From: Planctomycetaceae bacterium
Lineage (GTDB): Bacteria; Planctomycetota; Planctomycetia; Planctomycetales; Planctomycetaceae
Direction of reading: 5' to 3'
Assembly: GCA_002724315.1 (NCBI GenBank)
Contig: PBOJ01000132.1
Coordinates: forward strand, 1 to 64,000
DNA length: 64,000 nucleotides
The notes under the pieces were generated by a model. It did no database searches and had not been told where the DNA came from. It saw only the letters and a program-made list of their open reading frames with translations. Shown in pieces: positions 56,581 through 64,000 of this stretch. The position numbers and the translations under genes were made by a program. Position 1 is the first letter of the stretch. Every line of letters begins with the position of its first letter.

Positions 56581-58695
56581 CTATTCCTTGTCGTCTTCCT
56601 CGGCATCCGCTTCGGCGTCTTCGCCGGCATCCGCTTCGGCGTCTTCGCCGGCATCCGCTTCTGCGTCTTCGCCGGCATCCGCTTCGGCGTCTTCGCCGGC
56701 ATCCGCTTCGGCGTCTTCGCCAGCATCCGCTTCGGCGTCTTCCTCGGCATCCGCTTCGGCGTCTTCTTCGGCATCCGCTTCGGCGTCTTCCTCGGCATCA
56801 GCTTCGGCGTCTGTCTCGGCATCTGCTTCGGCATCAGCTTCGGCGTCTGTCTCGGCATCCGCTTCGGCCTCTTCGTCGGCATCCGACTCGCCGTCCTCGT
56901 CGGTCGGTTCGACGGGTTGGCCGTCGGCTCCAAGCTGGAACAGAGGTCCTGAACTGGTTCCGGTTCCGCCGCGGAGATCGACCTTGGCGGCGGCCGAGGC
57001 GGCTTCGGCTTCTTCGGCTTCGCGGATCAATTGCTCCGGATCGATGTCGAGCCGTCTGGAGAGGCCAATTTTGCGTTCCTCGGTGTCAACGCGCAGGACG
57101 CGGACTTCGAGTTGTTCGCCGACCTGGACGATGTCCTCGGGATCTTCGACCTTGTAATCGGCAAGTTCGGAGATGTGGAGCAGTCCTTCGAGATTGTCCT
57201 CGAGTTTGACGAAGACTCCGAAATTGGTGACTTTTGTGACCTCGCCGTGGACGGTGTTGCCAGGGGCAAACCGCTTCGGGATGTCGTTTTCCCAAGGATC
57301 CTCTTCAAGTTGCTTCAATCCGAGGGCAATCCGCCGCCGCTCCTCGTCGACGGTCAGGACCTGGCAGGTGATTTCGTCGCCTTTTTCCAGCAATTCGCTG
57401 GCGTGTCCGATCTTGCGAGTCCAGGACATGTCGCTGACGTGAAGGAGTCCATCGACGCCCTCTTCCAGTTCGATGAAAGCACCGTAATTGGTGAGGTTGC
57501 GGACTTCGCCCTGCACGGTGGTTCCTGGCGGGTACTTGGCCGCGACATCGTCCCAGGGATTGGGAGTGGTTTGCTTCATGCCCAGGGAGATTTCTTTTTT
57601 CTCCTGGTTGATGCCCAGAACAACGACCTCCACCTCGTCACCGATATTGACCAGTTCGGTGGGGTGATTGATGCGCTTGGTCCAGGACATCTCGCTGATG
57701 TGGACGAGCCCTTCGATGCCGTCTTCGAGTTTGACGAATGCCCCGTAGGTCATGACGTTGACGACCTCGCCGGTCACGCGAGAATCGACGGGGAACTTGT
57801 CCTCGATGCCTTCCCAAGGGCTGGGGGTCTTTTGTTTGAGGCCGAGGGCAATTTTCTCTTTTTCACGGTCGATATTGAGGATCATCACCTCAATTTCCTC
57901 GTCGATTTTGACCATGTCCGAGGGATGGTTGATCCGGGCCCAACTCATGTCGGTGATGTGAAGAAGCCCGTCGATCCCACCGAGATCGACGAAAGCGCCA
58001 AAGTCGGCGATGTTTTTGACGATGCCAGTCCGGAGGTGGCCCTCCGAGATCTCTAGCATCAGGGCCTCTTTCTTCTTGTTCCGTTCTTCCTCGATGAGTT
58101 TGCGGCGCGAGACAACGATGTTGCGTCGGGTCTCATCGATCTTGAGGATGACGCATTCGATGTCCTGCCCGACGAAGGCACCGATGTCGTGCGGGCGACG
58201 GATGTCGACCTGGCTGGCGGGCAGGAAGACGTTCACGCCGATGTTGACGAGCAGGCCGCCCTTGATTTTGCGGAGGACCTCGCCGGTGACGATATCGCCT
58301 TCGGCGTGGTTTTCGATCACCTCTTCCCACTCGCGAATGCGGTCGGCTTTGCGTTTCGAGAGGATGATCAATCCGAATTCGTCTTCGATTTCTTCAAGCA
58401 GGACCGACACCTTGGACCCGGTTTCGGGGATGTCCACCTCGTCCCCTTCGCGAAACTCGTCGACGGGCACCATCCCCTCGCTCTTGTAACCGATGTCGAT
58501 GAGGACATCGTCACCTTCGACCCGCAGTACCGTGCCTTCGATGATCGTGTTCAATTCGAAACTGTCGGATGCGGTGTTGTAGATCGCGTCGAGATTGCCG
58601 GCAGCCGAGTCGATTTCCTGGAGCGTGTCACCGAAGGCCTTTTCGAGGTCTTCGTCGGAGATACTGAACTCGCGAATGAGATTGCGGTTGACCAT
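56581..58695 (-). CDS. rpsA: 30S ribosomal protein S1 with long acidic repeat tail
   Basis: 704 residues. Six S1 (OB-fold) domains can be read in succession; the last four carry the tell-tale GAFVxLxxGIEGLxHISEMSW pattern (about residues 225-300, 310-385, 395-470, 485-555), preceded by two more divergent ones (about 50-110 and 135-195). This is the usual S1 count. After residue about 600 the chain becomes almost pure Asp/Glu/Ala, with about 13 tandem copies of an eight-residue acidic unit. S1 binds mRNA at the 30S platform; the tail is unlike E. coli S1 and is not needed for the fold. A candidate extended -10 promoter lies 168 nt upstream. Confidence 0.93.
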   Translation of the reverse strand: MVNRNLIREFSISDEDLEKAFGDTLQEIDSAAGNLDAIYNTASDSFELNTIIEGTVLRVEGDDVLIDIGYKSEGMVPVDEFREGDEVDIPETGSKVSVLLEEIEDEFGLIILSKRKADRIREWEEVIENHAEGDIVTGEVLRKIKGGLLVNIGVNVFLPASQVDIRRPHDIGAFVGQDIECVILKIDETRRNIVVSRRKLIEEERNKKKEALMLEISEGHLRTGIVKNIADFGAFVDLGGIDGLLHITDMSWARINHPSDMVKIDEEIEVMILNIDREKEKIALGLKQKTPSPWEGIEDKFPVDSRVTGEVVNVMTYGAFVKLEDGIEGLVHISEMSWTKRINHPTELVNIGDEVEVVVLGINQEKKEISLGMKQTTPNPWDDVAAKYPPGTTVQGEVRNLTNYGAFIELEEGVDGLLHVSDMSWTRKIGHASELLEKGDEITCQVLTVDEERRRIALGLKQLEEDPWENDIPKRFAPGNTVHGEVTKVTNFGVFVKLEDNLEGLLHISELADYKVEDPEDIVQVGEQLEVRVLRVDTEERKIGLSRRLDIDPEQLIREAEEAEAASAAAKVDLRGGTGTSSGPLFQLGADGQPVEPTDEDGESDADEEAEADAETDAEADAEADAETDAEADAEEDAEADAEEDAEADAEEDAEADAGEDAEADAGEDAEADAGEDAEADAGEDAEADAGEDAEADAEEDDKE
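56590..56880 (-). repeat. 24-bp coding tandem repeats (acidic tail of S1)
   Basis: About a dozen 24-bp units encoding the eight-residue unit EDAEADA(E/G). Five consecutive units between about 56600 and 56740 are nearly identical at DNA level, so copy number is likely to vary by slippage. Confidence 0.85.
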
Positions 58696-58869
58696 GGGGA
58701 GGGGTCCGTTCGTGGCCGAATGTGGCCGTTGAGGTCCAGCGGCGCGAGGCCCGCAGCAAAATGGTGCGGCGAGCGTTGCCAGAGAACTGAGTTGTCCGAT
58801 CCGGTGAGGCAGGCACCACGCCCGCCGAGATCCACGCGAGATCGTGAAAAAAGTGTTGCGCAGAGCAGG

Positions 58870-58878
58870 ATTGTAGCA
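58870..58878 (-). promoter_or_regulatory. Possible extended -10 promoter for rpsA
   Basis: Minus strand TGC-TACAAT (-10 box 58870-58875, revcomp ATTGTA). No good -35 box; predicted leader about 168 nt. Region 58696-58869 otherwise shows nothing recognisable. Confidence 0.3.
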
Positions 58879-58909
58879 CAGGCTGGCGGCAAGCGGCTAG
58901 TCCGGAGGT

Positions 58910-60067
58910 TCAGCCTGCCGAGCAGTATTCGGGCAGAGGTGAATCGCACAGGTGGGCACTTGTGGCCGGGTGAATGGCTGCGACGCGATCAAGAGCTTCG
59001 GTGACTTCCGACTGGCTGGTCAGGGAGACGAGGTCGATGTGTGTGGACCATGTCTCGCCGGGATCAAGTCTCATCAAACGCCCCTTGTCGCGTTCGAAAT
59101 CTCGCGGGTTCGGGAGGTCGGTCGACGGTTCGATTCCCACCACGTAGCCGTCCGCGGTGGCGACGGTGTTTTTCCAGAGGGTGAAACAGGGAAGAGACGC
59201 GATGGGAAACTCGAGGGCGACACCGTGTCGGGCTTCCGCGTCGTGAAGCACAATCATCGCGAGGCCATCCGCATCTGCGGCGAGCTCGAGAAAATAGCAC
59301 TGTTCGACATAACCGGCCTGGGGTGGGGCGAAAAGGTTCCAGTCGGCAATGTCGACGGCGGCATGGGCGTTTGTGGGGATGACCCGGCGGGTGGGTGCTG
59401 CCAATCGACTGCCAGGTTCCAGCAACGGACTGCCAATATTCGTGTGGTAGAGGACCTCGAAGTCGGCCGTCGTGCCCGCGAGGTTTGTGACAGTGTCGAG
59501 AATGGTGAGACGGTTGGAGCCGGGGGTGGTGGAGACGGTTGAGTCGAGGCGAAGGCAAGGGCCAAACAACGCGGTTTCATCCACCTCACCACGTACCCAC
59601 AGCCGTCCGTCGTCGGCAATGCCGCTTGTGACACGGTGGGCCGGCAGGTTGGCGATGCGACCGTGCAATGTCAGTGGACGGCCGTCTGCGGAGTCGGTCC
59701 CTGGTGGGCCGTGCCAGGCCAGCCCGCATCGGGCCAGGAGTTCTTGGAACCCGCCGAGCCAGCCGGCGCCGCCGGATTCACCAGGGCGAACCAGGGAGGG
59801 GTGAACGGGGCGATTGACCGGGGAATCCCATCCCAGCAGCAGGTCGTCGCAACGGGCCTTCCAGAGGCCCATTCCACGTGTGGGAAGCACGGACACACAC
59901 AGGCGTCCGTTGTCGATCTCGACCACGTCGATGCCATCCCCTGGGCCGCCCCGGATGGTCCATTTGTCGATCACCGAGACGGTGTCGTTCACCTGGTTCT
60001 CGATACGAAAAGAATCGAGCCAGATCCGCTGGTCGGCATCGGTCAGAACCGTTCCCTGGTCGTTCAT
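58910..60067 (-). CDS. DUF4432 aldose-1-epimerase-like protein
   Basis: 385 residues. Beta-sandwich mutarotase-like fold of the DUF4432 family: [30 protein letters not shown] near 60-90 contains the family core, [18 protein letters not shown] near 107, [12 protein letters not shown] near 134, and HTNIG... [11 protein letters not shown] toward the end. Members bind sugars; enzymatic activity is not established for most. No pathway neighbours. Divergent from the GT2 gene (228 bp). Confidence 0.8.
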   Translation of the reverse strand: MNDQGTVLTDADQRIWLDSFRIENQVNDTVSVIDKWTIRGGPGDGIDVVEIDNGRLCVSVLPTRGMGLWKARCDDLLLGWDSPVNRPVHPSLVRPGESGGAGWLGGFQELLARCGLAWHGPPGTDSADGRPLTLHGRIANLPAHRVTSGIADDGRLWVRGEVDETALFGPCLRLDSTVSTTPGSNRLTILDTVTNLAGTTADFEVLYHTNIGSPLLEPGSRLAAPTRRVIPTNAHAAVDIADWNLFAPPQAGYVEQCYFLELAADADGLAMIVLHDAEARHGVALEFPIASLPCFTLWKNTVATADGYVVGIEPSTDLPNPRDFERDKGRLMRLDPGETWSTHIDLVSLTSQSEVTEALDRVAAIHPATSAHLCDSPLPEYCSAG

Positions 60068-60295
60068 CGGGCTCGCTCCATGTTTGCGTGCCGGTCGGGT
60101 GGAATTGCCGACAGTCTAGCGGTGCCGAGGCATTGGTCCAACCGGGAGCCGGGCGGGCTGAAGAAGTCAACATTTTGGTTCGTTGATGACGTAGAGTGTC
60201 GGAGGGGGACCGGGTCGCGATCGGAGAACTATCCGGCTCATTCGCCCTTGGAACTCGCGGTCTTCGTTGCCGCCAACTGGTGGAGAATTCCGATT

Positions 60296-61120
60296 GTGAC
60301 CGACGCTGGCGAGTGGAAACCGTTCACGGAGCCCTGGTACAGGGCCCTGGAGACCCTGCTGGGCACCAACGCGTGCAAGCAGTTGGGTTTCTACGTGATC
60401 CCCGATGACACGATGCTGTCGGTCGTGATCCCCATCTACAACGAGGAAGAGACGTTGTGGGATCTGGTGGAACGCGTGAGAGCGGTTCCCATCCGCAAAC
60501 AGCTGGTTCTGGTGGATGATTGCAGCAGCGACGGGACAGCCGGGGTCTTGGAGAAGATCGTTGACGAGTTGCGGGATGATGAGGATAACCAGGTCGTCGT
60601 GGAACGCCACTCGGTGAACCTCGGCAAAGGGGCCGCTTTGCGAAATGGTTTCACCAGGGCCACCGGAGACATCGTCCTGGTCCAGGATGCCGACCTGGAA
60701 TATGACCCGTCGGAGTACCCGCGGTTGATCAGGCCGATCATCGAGGACTCCGCCGACGTGGTTTATGGGAGCCGGTTTCTGGGAGATCGGCCGCACCGCG
60801 TTCTCTATTTCTGGCACTACCTGGGCAACCGGTTTCTGACGACGTTGTCCAACTGCTTCACCAATCTGAACCTGACCGACATGGAGACCTGTTACAAGGT
60901 GTTTCGTCGAGAAGTGATTGATGAGGTGGGGCCGTTGCTGCAGGAGGCGCGATTTGGGATCGAGCCGGAAATCACCGCCAGGATCGCCAGCCGACGGTTC
61001 CGGGTCTTCGAGATGTCGATCAGCTATTCGGGGCGTACGTACGAACAGGGCAAGAAGATCGGTTGGCGCGACGGCGTCGCAGCCATCTGGTGTATTGTTC
61101 GCTACGGTTTGACCGGCTGA
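60296..61120 (+). CDS. GT2-family glycosyltransferase with short N-terminal extension
   Basis: 274 residues from GTG 60296 (GGAG 10 nt upstream). Residues 1-40 ([33 protein letters not shown]) precede the GT2 core, which begins [17 protein letters not shown]; nucleotide-binding [10 protein letters not shown] near 78, QDADLEYDP near 128 (DxD), and [11 protein letters not shown]. The extension looks genuinely coded and is seen in dolichol-phosphate-mannose-synthase-like planctomycete GT2s. It probably makes a polyprenyl-phosphate sugar. No C-terminal membrane helix is clear. Followed 82 bp later by ftsH. Confidence 0.87.
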   Translation: MTDAGEWKPFTEPWYRALETLLGTNACKQLGFYVIPDDTMLSVVIPIYNEEETLWDLVERVRAVPIRKQLVLVDDCSSDGTAGVLEKIVDELRDDEDNQVVVERHSVNLGKGAALRNGFTRATGDIVLVQDADLEYDPSEYPRLIRPIIEDSADVVYGSRFLGDRPHRVLYFWHYLGNRFLTTLSNCFTNLNLTDMETCYKVFRREVIDEVGPLLQEARFGIEPEITARIASRRFRVFEMSISYSGRTYEQGKKIGWRDGVAAIWCIVRYGLTG

Positions 61121-61202
61121 CGGGCCGATTGTCAGCAGGTGGGCCAACGTGTAGGCTTCAGCCTCCAGACGACTTTTGAGCCTCCGGCAGGCAGAGCTAA
61201 CG

Positions 61203-63314
61203 ATGGGCGACCAGCCACCGCCGCAATCTCACCCGTCCCCCGAGTCCCGGTCCAGCGAGGAACGGGATTCGTCGCAGGTGGGCTCGGACGGGACCCGGAG
61301 TGAGGAGTCGCCTGCGGAGGGCTCTCGGCCTCCGGGATTGCGAGAAAGCCGCCCGCGACGGAACGACGATGAACAGCCTCGCCGACCTGGGGCCGGAGCC
61401 CCCTGGTTTGTGTTGCTGATCTTGCTGGGAATGCTCGCGCTGTGGTCCTGGCAACGGTCGCCGTCCAATCACGGCCACACGATCAGTTACAGCCAACTCC
61501 TTGATGAACTCGATGACAAGAACCTGGAATCGGTTCGGTTTCATGGTGAGATCGTGACCGGGGAGTTCCGGGGGATACCGGGTTCTTCCGAGGAGCTCAA
61601 GACACAGTACACCGGTGCAAGTGACCTGCGGTTCAACACCGTGCTGCCATCTGTGGGAGTTCGCGATGCCGCGTTGCTGTCGCGTTTGCGGGCGCAAGGG
61701 GTACAAGTGACGGCGGACCGTACCGCGGTGGGGATGGGCACCCAGATGGCCGTATGGCTGCTGATTCCCCTGGTCTTCATTTTCGGGTTCTGGTTCCTGA
61801 TGAGACGATCGGGTGACGGGATGGGTGGCGGAATGCTGGGGAATTTTGCCAAGAGTCCAGCCAGGAGATTCGAGCCGTCGTCGCAAACGACAACCTTCAG
61901 CGACGTGGCTGCCATGGAACAGGCAAAGGCAGAGTTGCAGGAGGTTGTGGCGTTCCTGAAGGACCCCGAACGGTTCCGCAAACTGGGGGCCGAGATTCCG
62001 CGAGGCGTGTTGTTGAAGGGGCCGCCGGGTACCGGCAAGACGCTGTTGTCACGGGCCACTGCCGGCGAGGCCGGAGTTCCGTTCTTTTCGATCAACGGGT
62101 CCGAGTTCATCCAGATGTTCGTCGGTGTCGGGGCCGGGCGGGTGCGGGATCTGTTTCGAAATGCAAGAGATCAGTCCCCTTGCATCGTTTTCATCGATGA
62201 GATCGATGCGGTCGGCCGGATGCGGGGAGCAGGCTTTGGAGGCGGCCATGACGAGCGGGAACAGACGCTGAACCAGATTCTCAGTGAAATGGACGGCTTC
62301 GACCGTTCCAATTCGGTGATCGTGTTGGCGGCAACCAACCGTCCGGATGTTCTTGACGAGGCGTTGCTGAGACCGGGACGGTTCGATCGCCACATTACGA
62401 TCGATCGGCCTGTGAAAGACGGCCGGGAAGCGATCCTGAAGGTCCATTGTCGCAGGGTGCCATTGTCCGATGATGTCGACCTGGAGAGCGTGGCTGCCGC
62501 GACGATCGGTTTCTCCGGGGCTGCGCTCAAGAACCTTGTCAACGAGGCGGCTTTGAGCGCAGCTCGGGCAGGGAGGAAGCGGGTGACGGGCGAAGATTTC
62601 GATTTCGCCCATGACCGAGTGTTGATGGGGCCCCGCCGCGAGGAAGTGTTGAGCGATTCCGAGCGGAAACGGACGGCCTACCACGAGGCCGGTCATGCGC
62701 TGCTGGCCTGGCAAATGCCCGAAGTGGATTCGGTGCACAAGGTGACCGTGATTCCTCGTGGACCCGCACTGGGCGTGACTCAGTTGCTGCCCGAAGAGGA
62801 GGTGTATCACCTCGGTGAGAGTCGGTTGCATGCTCAGCTGGTAATGATGCTGGGGGGGCGGACCGCGGAAAAACTCGTTTTCGATGAATACGGTGCCGGG
62901 GCCGAAGATGATCTTCATCGGGCCACGTCGATTGCTCGGAGGATGGTCGGTCACTGGGGGATGAGTGAACGCGTGGGGCCCGTTGCATTCCGGCATGCCG
63001 CAGATCAGCCGTTCCTGGGGAAGGAGTACCGTGAACAGCGGGAGTTCAGCGAAGAGACGGCCCACGTGATCGACCAGGAAGTACAGCGATTCCTCGAAGC
63101 CGCATCGAAACGTGCGTTTGACATGCTTCAGCGGTCTCGAGATCAACTGGACCTGCTGGCCGACTCGTTGTCCGAACGCGAGGAACTTGGCCGCAAGGAC
63201 CTGGTGGAACTGCTGGGGCCCGCCGCCGGCTCCGAAAGTGTTGCAAGTGAAGAGGTTGTGGCTCCGGGCGTCGAAGCAACCGATGATGATGACTCTGAAG
63301 TTGACAGAGATTGA
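61203..63314 (+). CDS. ftsH: ATP-dependent zinc metalloprotease FtsH
   Basis: 703 residues from ATG 61203 (a TTG at 61176 would add 9). A charged, disordered-looking segment of about 60 residues ([13 protein letters not shown]...[13 protein letters not shown]) precedes the first membrane helix ([16 protein letters not shown]). A periplasmic loop with the FtsH extracellular domain and a second helix ([16 protein letters not shown]) follow. AAA domain with Walker A GPPGTGKT at 273-280, Walker [35 protein letters not shown]. Protease zinc motif HEAGH at 494-498. Membrane protease for quality control and regulatory degradation. Confidence 0.95.
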   Translation: MGDQPPPQSHPSPESRSSEERDSSQVGSDGTRSEESPAEGSRPPGLRESRPRRNDDEQPRRPGAGAPWFVLLILLGMLALWSWQRSPSNHGHTISYSQLLDELDDKNLESVRFHGEIVTGEFRGIPGSSEELKTQYTGASDLRFNTVLPSVGVRDAALLSRLRAQGVQVTADRTAVGMGTQMAVWLLIPLVFIFGFWFLMRRSGDGMGGGMLGNFAKSPARRFEPSSQTTTFSDVAAMEQAKAELQEVVAFLKDPERFRKLGAEIPRGVLLKGPPGTGKTLLSRATAGEAGVPFFSINGSEFIQMFVGVGAGRVRDLFRNARDQSPCIVFIDEIDAVGRMRGAGFGGGHDEREQTLNQILSEMDGFDRSNSVIVLAATNRPDVLDEALLRPGRFDRHITIDRPVKDGREAILKVHCRRVPLSDDVDLESVAAATIGFSGAALKNLVNEAALSAARAGRKRVTGEDFDFAHDRVLMGPRREEVLSDSERKRTAYHEAGHALLAWQMPEVDSVHKVTVIPRGPALGVTQLLPEEEVYHLGESRLHAQLVMMLGGRTAEKLVFDEYGAGAEDDLHRATSIARRMVGHWGMSERVGPVAFRHAADQPFLGKEYREQREFSEETAHVIDQEVQRFLEAASKRAFDMLQRSRDQLDLLADSLSEREELGRKDLVELLGPAAGSESVASEEVVAPGVEATDDDDSEVDRD

Positions 63315-63550
63315 CCCGGTTGGCTGCGTGAGCTAGACTTCCGACAGTACGCCCGGCCAAGGGCCCGCTGTAGAGCTTGGATCCGACCGCCGTCTGAACA
63401 AGAGAGACGAGCTGGTCGCTTGGCGTCGACAAACAGGCGACGCCTCCTGGTAGTGACAAGCGGAGATCGCCCCGGCCGATCGGTGGCGAGTCGACATGAT
63501 GCAGTCAGGAACAAGACGGAAAGAACGAGTTATTCGAGAGAGCAGGACAA
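63315..63550. other. 236-bp leader region of the helicase gene
   Basis: No coding sequence. Contains a 7-bp perfect inverted repeat (63422-63428 and 63438-63444, 9-nt loop) without a T-run. Confidence 0.45.
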
Positions 63551-64000
63551 GTGAACGACCAAGACAACACGGCCGCGACGGACACCTCCGGCGGCAAAGA
63601 GGCTGAGGCAGTTACGTTTTCCGATCTGGGGCTGGGTGAGAGCTCACTGCGTGCGTTGGATCACGTGGGATTCGAGAATCCCAGTCCCATTCAGCGGTCC
63701 TTCATTCCCAAGGCACTCACCGGTCGAGACTGTACCGGGCAGGCCCATACCGGCACCGGCAAGACGGCTGCGTTCGTATTGCCCATCTTGGAAGCAATCG
63801 ATCACGATCTGGGCGTCACCCAGGCGCTGGTCCTGGCTCCCACTCGTGAATTGGCCGACCAGGTCAAATGCGAGGCCGAAAGACTGGCATACACCTCGCC
63901 GATCCGAGTTGCCTGTTTCGTCGGCCAACGGGACATGGATCGCCAGATCCGACAGCTTGAACGCGGGGTCCAGGTGGCCGTGGGCACTCCCGGTCGAGTC
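63551..64000 (+). CDS. DEAD-box RNA helicase (3' end outside window)
   Basis: First 150 residues, from GTG 63551 with AGGA just upstream; the reading frame is open to the window edge. DEAD-box helicase N-terminal core: Q-motif (FENPSPIQ) after LGLGESSLRALDHVGF, Walker A in AHTGTGKT (AxTGTGKT with the usual Gln/His variation), LVLAPTRELADQV (motif Ia), and VGTPGRV (motif Ib) at the end. The DEAD motif itself lies outside the window. N-terminal 20 residues are acidic/polar. The long leader would fit cold-shock-type regulation, but nothing shows this. Confidence 0.9.
   Translation, partial: MNDQDNTAATDTSGGKEAEAVTFSDLGLGESSLRALDHVGFENPSPIQRSFIPKALTGRDCTGQAHTGTGKTAAFVLPILEAIDHDLGVTQALVLAPTRELADQVKCEAERLAYTSPIRVACFVGQRDMDRQIRQLERGVQVAVGTPGRV

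Noticed and set aside
56590-56880. Regular 24-bp repeats that could look like a CRISPR array or VNTR
   Set aside because: Repeats are contiguous without spacers and stay in the rpsA reading frame, encoding acidic units.
60296-60300. Start of the GT2 gene far upstream at 59636
   Set aside because: The upstream part is antisense to the DUF4432 gene and has no protein-like character.
60167-61147. Long minus-strand open frame (326 codons) antisense to the GT2 gene
   Set aside because: Shadow frame; the GT2 protein on the plus strand has full family motifs.
62049-63146. Long minus-strand open frame (365 codons) antisense to ftsH
   Set aside because: Shadow of ftsH; no protein-family signal.

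Overview
The window is a contiguous, gene-dense stretch of a planctomycete chromosome (phylum Planctomycetota). The basis is the gene content: two DUF1501 proteins with twin-arginine signals, a PVC-type membrane-bound dehydrogenase with a C-terminal cytochrome c, a fused SecD-SecF, an ABC-2 permease fused to a CPBP protease, futalosine-pathway menaquinone genes, lipid A genes, and GC-rich DNA with many GTG starts. I see no transposase, integrase, phage gene, CRISPR array, rRNA or tRNA. About 52 protein genes are supported; the first (secDF) and the last (DEAD-box helicase) run off the window.

Layout. 1-7.7 kb: 3' part of secDF, an SDR oxidoreductase, a metallophosphoesterase, a dihydroorotase and a secreted alpha/beta-hydrolase. 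7.7-12.7 kb: a minus-strand block transcribed gapA, rpe, a histidine-phosphatase-fold protein lacking its catalytic residues, accD, a Ser/Thr kinase, tsaB. 12.9-17.7 kb: DUF1501 protein, luciferase-like monooxygenase, NHL-repeat protein, membrane-anchored leucine-rich-repeat protein. 17.9-22.7 kb, envelope genes: an LptF/LptG permease facing a minus-strand run of ompH/skp, lpxC, lpxA and a Gfo/Idh/MocA oxidoreductase. 23-33.2 kb, all minus strand: mqnA, mqnC, ABC ATPase, ABC-2/CPBP fusion, amidohydrolase (several joined by 4-bp stop/start overlaps), then two unrecognised proteins and a methyltransferase. 33.3-38.7 kb: DUF1501 protein with clear promoter and terminator, a second LptF/LptG permease, a small membrane protein, a secreted hypothetical and an M30-like metallopeptidase. 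38.8-47.3 kb: hemX-like gene, hemA, a 1010-residue PVC dehydrogenase/cytochrome c, an isolated acidic secreted protein and queA. 47.5-55.5 kb, plus strand: GT4 glycosyltransferase, rsmH, a LysM membrane protein, a tiny FtsL-like membrane/coiled-coil protein, glcD-glcE-glcF. 55.5-64 kb: sigma-70 factor, ribosomal protein S1 with a long acidic repeat tail, a DUF4432 protein, GT2 glycosyltransferase, ftsH and the start of a DEAD-box helicase.

How the genes fit together. Three themes stand out. (i) Outer-membrane biogenesis: Skp, LpxC, LpxA, an oxidoreductase translationally coupled to LpxA that may be GnnA-like, and two separated LptF/G half-permeases. (ii) Futalosine menaquinone synthesis: MqnA, MqnC and an amidohydrolase that could be the aminofutalosine deaminase, in one coupled operon with an ABC exporter. 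(iii) A degenerate division region: rsmH is followed not by ftsI/mur genes but by a LysM protein and a possible FtsL analogue. I did not find a clear-cut new defence or mobile system; the most novel leads are the lpxA-oxidoreductase pair, the pseudo-phosphatase beside accD and a kinase, and the rsmH-linked small membrane proteins.
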